Assembly (NCBI GenBank): GCA_965242795.1
Contig: OZ251505.1
Location: 2,480,001-2,544,000, forward strand
DNA from: Bin18 sp965242795
GTDB taxonomy: Bacteria > Desulfobacterota > Binatia > Bin18
Direction: 5' to 3'
DNA: 64,000 nucleotides
Within the stretch, counting starts at the first letter, position 1. Each line of letters begins with the position of its first letter. The translations under genes were made by a program, and so were the position numbers. Shown here in pieces: positions 61,604 through 64,000 of the stretch. A model generated the notes under the pieces. It ran no database searches, was not told the DNA's origin, and saw only the letters and a list, made by a program, of their open reading frames with translations.

Positions 61604-62594
61604 TGCGCCGACGTGCGGATTCGACGAAGACGCTCTGATCGCCGAGGCCGTCGGTGACACGCCCCCCTCGGTGCGACGAACGGCCCGTGCACACGTGCGC
61701 ACGTGTCCCGACTGCGCCCGACGCCTTGAAGAGTACCGCCAAGTCTTGGGCGGGCTCCGCTCGCTGCCTGTACCGGACACGGGCTTGACCGCGGCCCGGC
61801 GGAAGCTCGACTCAAAACTGACACGGGAAGCCCGGCCGCGGCTAGTCGTCGGCGTGTGGAATACGCCGCTCGGCCCCCTCCGTATCGGCCGTACGGACGC
61901 CGGGGTCGCCCTCCTCGAATTCGTCTCCGACGAAGGGTCGGAAGCGGCCGAGTCCGACGCCCGCCTCCAACATCTGTTCTCGGTAGATACCGCAGGGCCG
62001 GAGGACGCAGGCCGCGCTGGAATGTCGGCCCTGATGGATGGGTTGAACGCTTATTTGGCAGGCGGGCGGCAAAATCTGGACTGGGCTGTGGACGAGGCAT
62101 TGATGCGAAGTGAGTTCCAACGTCGCGTCCTGCACGCGACCAGCCGGATTCCGTACGGGACGCTCGCCACGTATCTGGGCATTGCCCACGGCATCGGCCA
62201 GCCCAAGGCGGTTCGCGCGGTCGCCCAGGCATTGCGCCACAATCCGGTCCCGATTCGGATCCCGTGTCACCGGATCATCGGCAGCAACGGCGACCTGACC
62301 GGCTACGGAGGCGACAAGGTCGCGCTCAAACGCGACATTCTGGCGGTCGAGGGCATCCCGGTCGTAGAGTCGAAGACAGGCTTCCGCGTGGCGCGGCAAC
62401 GCCTGTACACCGCGGACCGATCGAGCCGAGCGTTCTGCCGGCCCGGCTGCCGCGTCGCCGCCGGCCGCCCGGCCGCGGATCGCCTGTTGGTCGCGTCGCG
62501 CGATCGCGCACAGGAAATCGGCTTTACGCCATGCGAAGCGTGTCGACCGGACGCAGATCCCCTCTCCGGCGAAGCCCCGCCGCAATTATTCTGA
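61584..62594 (+). CDS. Fusion: anti-sigma zinc motif + O6-alkylguanine-DNA alkyltransferase + C-terminal Ada zinc domain
   Basis: 336 residues; GGGAG precedes ATG 61584. Residues ~15-55 carry H37-x3-C41-x2-C44 (AHVRTCPDCARRL), the zinc motif of ZAS anti-sigma factors. Residues ~85-262 are an Ogt/AdaB alkyltransferase: SRIPYGTLATYL, the helix-turn-helix recognition helix, and active IPCHRIIGSNG with C228. Residues ~266-324 match the Ada zinc domain that removes methyl from phosphotriesters: AFCRPGC (C285, C289) and PCEACRPD (C317, C320), with spacing like E. coli Ada C38/C42/C69/C72. The AraC helix-turn-helix of Ada is absent and the domain order is permuted. No TM segment. Coupled to the ECF sigma gene. 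Confidence 0.88.
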   Translation: MPNRKRNAPTCGFDEDALIAEAVGDTPPSVRRTARAHVRTCPDCARRLEEYRQVLGGLRSLPVPDTGLTAARRKLDSKLTREARPRLVVGVWNTPLGPLRIGRTDAGVALLEFVSDEGSEAAESDARLQHLFSVDTAGPEDAGRAGMSALMDGLNAYLAGGRQNLDWAVDEALMRSEFQRRVLHATSRIPYGTLATYLGIAHGIGQPKAVRAVAQALRHNPVPIRIPCHRIIGSNGDLTGYGGDKVALKRDILAVEGIPVVESKTGFRVARQRLYTADRSSRAFCRPGCRVAAGRPAADRLLVASRDRAQEIGFTPCEACRPDADPLSGEAPPQLF

Positions 62595-62669
62595 CGGTCG
62601 GAAGGGCGCCCGGCCGGCTGCCATGCAGGCCACCTCGACATTGGCGCCCGCCGCCGCGCTCGCGTCCGT

Positions 62670-62693
62670 AGGGGCGAAAAATCTTTCGCCCCT
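62670..62693. terminator. Bidirectional terminator-like hairpin
   Basis: AGGGGCGAAA AATC TTTCGCCCCT: a perfect 10-bp stem with a 4-nt loop, placed between two convergent genes. The arms include A/T runs that could act as U tracts in either direction. The motif resembles a common extragenic repeat. Confidence 0.6.
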
Positions 62694-62706
62694 TCCCCTC
62701 CTTCGG

Positions 62707-64000
62707 TCATCCCCACTCGTACGCGGCTCTGAAATAGTAGAACCCGCCGCCGAAACCGTACGGCGAGGTGTTCGGATATTGCTGGCCGTAATCGCGGGCG
62801 TACCTGTTCCGGGTCGGATAGGTGTCGAACAGGTTCCGGGCCCCTAACGCCAACGTCACGCCCGGGCCGAGGAAGGTGTACGACGCTTCCAGATCGACCA
62901 GCGCGCGCGCATGGGCGTAGATGGGCTGCGAGTCGATGTTCTGATGCCGTTCGGTGAAGGCGTCGTAGTAGTGCAGCCGCCCCAACAGCCGCCACGGCCC
63001 CCACGTGTGGTCCGCGGTCAGCGAGAAACGGAATTCCGGCTCCAGTTCTTCGAGCTGATGCTTGCGCAGTGACCCGATGACGTGCGGATCGATCGAAGCC
63101 AGGTTGAGCGTGGTGTCGGTCCAGTTGCCGGCGAACGTCCACACCGTGCGTCCGAACCGGCCGCCCGCCAGCCGCAGGGCATACGTCGCCACGAGGTCGA
63201 TCCCCTGCGTGTACGTCTCGAACGCGTTGGCGAAGAACTGCACGTTGGACACCCGACTCGCGTCCACGCCTTGCGCCGCCAACGCGGCCACGTCGGCGGG
63301 CGTGATGGCCAGCCGCTCGCCCACCCCGATCCGGTTCCGGAGTTCGATGTGGTAGTAGTCCAGGGTGACGGACAGGGCGCCGCGGGTGAGCACCGTGCCC
63401 AGGGAGAACGACAGCGACGTCTCCGGGGAGAGCGGTTTGGCGCCCTTGTGGCGGGCAATCGGGTCGTCCGTGGGCAGGATGGCGGCCAGCAGGATGGTGC
63501 CGTCGTCTCCGAGGACGGTGGTCGAGTCCCGGTAACTGGCCTGCCCCACGGTCGGGGCGCGAAAGCCGGTGCCGATCGAGCCGCGCAGCGCCAGCACGTC
63601 CGTCCACAGGTCCCAGCGCGCCGCCAGCTTGCCGTCCAGGGACTCGCCGATGCCCGCATGGTGCTCGAAGCGGCCCGCGGCGTTGGCCAGCACACTTGCG
63701 ACGACGTCGGCTTCCAGGTCGAGATACGCCCCGAAACTGCCCCGGTCGGCCGTCCCCGTCTCCTCCGGCCGGATGCCGGGATAGCCGGTCGTGCCGACGT
63801 GGAAGCCCTGCCGCGCGAGGCCGTGCGGTTTCCGCCGCCCGTCGCATTCGCCGGCGTCGTCGATGCACCAGGCACGCGGCTCCCCGGCTTCGATCTCGAA
63901 CTCCTCCTCGCGGTATTCCAGGCCGACGGCGACGTGCAGCGGGGAGGCGAACGGGCCGACGGCGAACGGCCGCGCCAAGTCGAGGTTGAACGTCTTGTCG
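62707..64000 (-). CDS. TonB-dependent receptor, C-terminal part (5' end off window)
   Basis: About 430 C-terminal residues of a beta-barrel receptor; the frame stays open to the right edge. Typical TonB-receptor barrel blocks: DVLALRGSIGTGFRAPTVGQ, LSPETSLSFSLGTVLTRGAL, SVTLDYYHIELRNRI, and near the end VTLALGARNLFDTYPTRNRY. The chain finishes YYFRAAYEWG with the expected terminal aromatic strand. The plug and TonB box are outside the window. It converges with the sigma/alkyltransferase operon and is separated from it by a hairpin. The ligand is unknown. Confidence 0.9.
   Translation of the reverse strand, partial: DKTFNLDLARPFAVGPFASPLHVAVGLEYREEEFEIEAGEPRAWCIDDAGECDGRRKPHGLARQGFHVGTTGYPGIRPEETGTADRGSFGAYLDLEADVVASVLANAAGRFEHHAGIGESLDGKLAARWDLWTDVLALRGSIGTGFRAPTVGQASYRDSTTVLGDDGTILLAAILPTDDPIARHKGAKPLSPETSLSFSLGTVLTRGALSVTLDYYHIELRNRIGVGERLAITPADVAALAAQGVDASRVSNVQFFANAFETYTQGIDLVATYALRLAGGRFGRTVWTFAGNWTDTTLNLASIDPHVIGSLRKHQLEELEPEFRFSLTADHTWGPWRLLGRLHYYDAFTERHQNIDSQPIYAHARALVDLEASYTFLGPGVTLALGARNLFDTYPTRNRYARDYGQQYPNTSPYGFGGGFYYFRAAYEWG

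Noticed and set aside
61031..64000. FecI/FecR/FecA-type iron-signalling set (ECF sigma, regulator, TonB receptor)
   Set aside because: The regulator is soluble and lacks the FecR transmembrane and periplasmic domain; the receptor is convergent and separated by a hairpin. The Ogt and Ada-type cysteines point to DNA alkylation instead. The plug end of the receptor is outside the window, so a signalling domain there was not excluded.

Overview
This is GC-rich DNA from a Gram-negative bacterium. It has a tripartite RND pump with an outer-membrane lipoprotein, a TonB-dependent receptor, a CuNIR-type nitrite reductase and many acyl-CoA, LLM-flavin, amidohydrolase, DUF1329 and hydantoinase genes. 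That mix resembles uncultivated environmental lineages such as Binatota, Rokubacteria or Tectomicrobia. This is an impression from gene content; no rRNA or other marker is present to fix the taxon.

Layout. 0-11.4 kb: an AttH/CrtC-like lipocalin gene (cut by the left edge), an FtsX permease and a LolD-type ATPase, then a YafQ/DinJ-type toxin-antitoxin pair, a DUF983 gene, and an RND permease/adaptor/outer-membrane factor operon. 11.4-22.5 kb: four tandem minus-strand paralogues, each with an SGNH-hydrolase-like domain followed by three ~100-residue repeats. All four carry a homopolymeric G tract at the same domain junction (9, 14, 10 and 7 G), and the 14-G copy is out of frame. Near-identical patches are shared between copies, and MaoC-gene remnants sit at three of the 3' ends. 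This looks like a phase- and sequence-variable surface or envelope family. 22.8-26.3 kb: LLM oxidoreductase, GFA protein, amidohydrolase and a BrnT/BrnA pair.

26.4-34.2 kb is a defence locus: type III-like mod and res genes with a GHKL ATPase, a STAS-like DUF4325 protein and a PIN nuclease inserted between them in one tightly packed operon, followed by a Dam-like methylase. The mod gene has an AT-richer central recognition region and three in-frame palindromic insertions. 34.9-51 kb is catabolic: paired acyl-CoA dehydrogenases, an LLM/methyltransferase/HyuA/HyuB cluster, a B12-radical SAM enzyme, SDR, MFS and DUF1329.

51-55.6 kb: a PIN/RHH toxin-antitoxin operon with a palindromic operator, nirK, and about 2.2 kb of decayed DNA containing a broken DNA methyltransferase. 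55.6-59.4 kb: a three-subunit molybdenum hydroxylase (CoxM/S/L-like, not a CO dehydrogenase by its active-site loop). 59.5-60.2 kb: a Phd/VapC-type pair whose toxin probably starts at CTG.

61.0-62.6 kb holds a second striking unit: an ECF sigma factor overlapping a gene that fuses an anti-sigma zinc motif, an O6-alkylguanine-DNA alkyltransferase and a C-terminal Ada-type four-cysteine zinc domain. The plausible reading is a DNA-methylation-damage sensor wired directly to a sigma factor. The window ends in a TonB-dependent receptor. Short dispersed repeats (TCGACAAGCTCAG-type and GGCAGGCTCTGCGCAAGCAG-type) fill most intergenic gaps. No rRNA, tRNA, CRISPR array or intact insertion sequence was seen.
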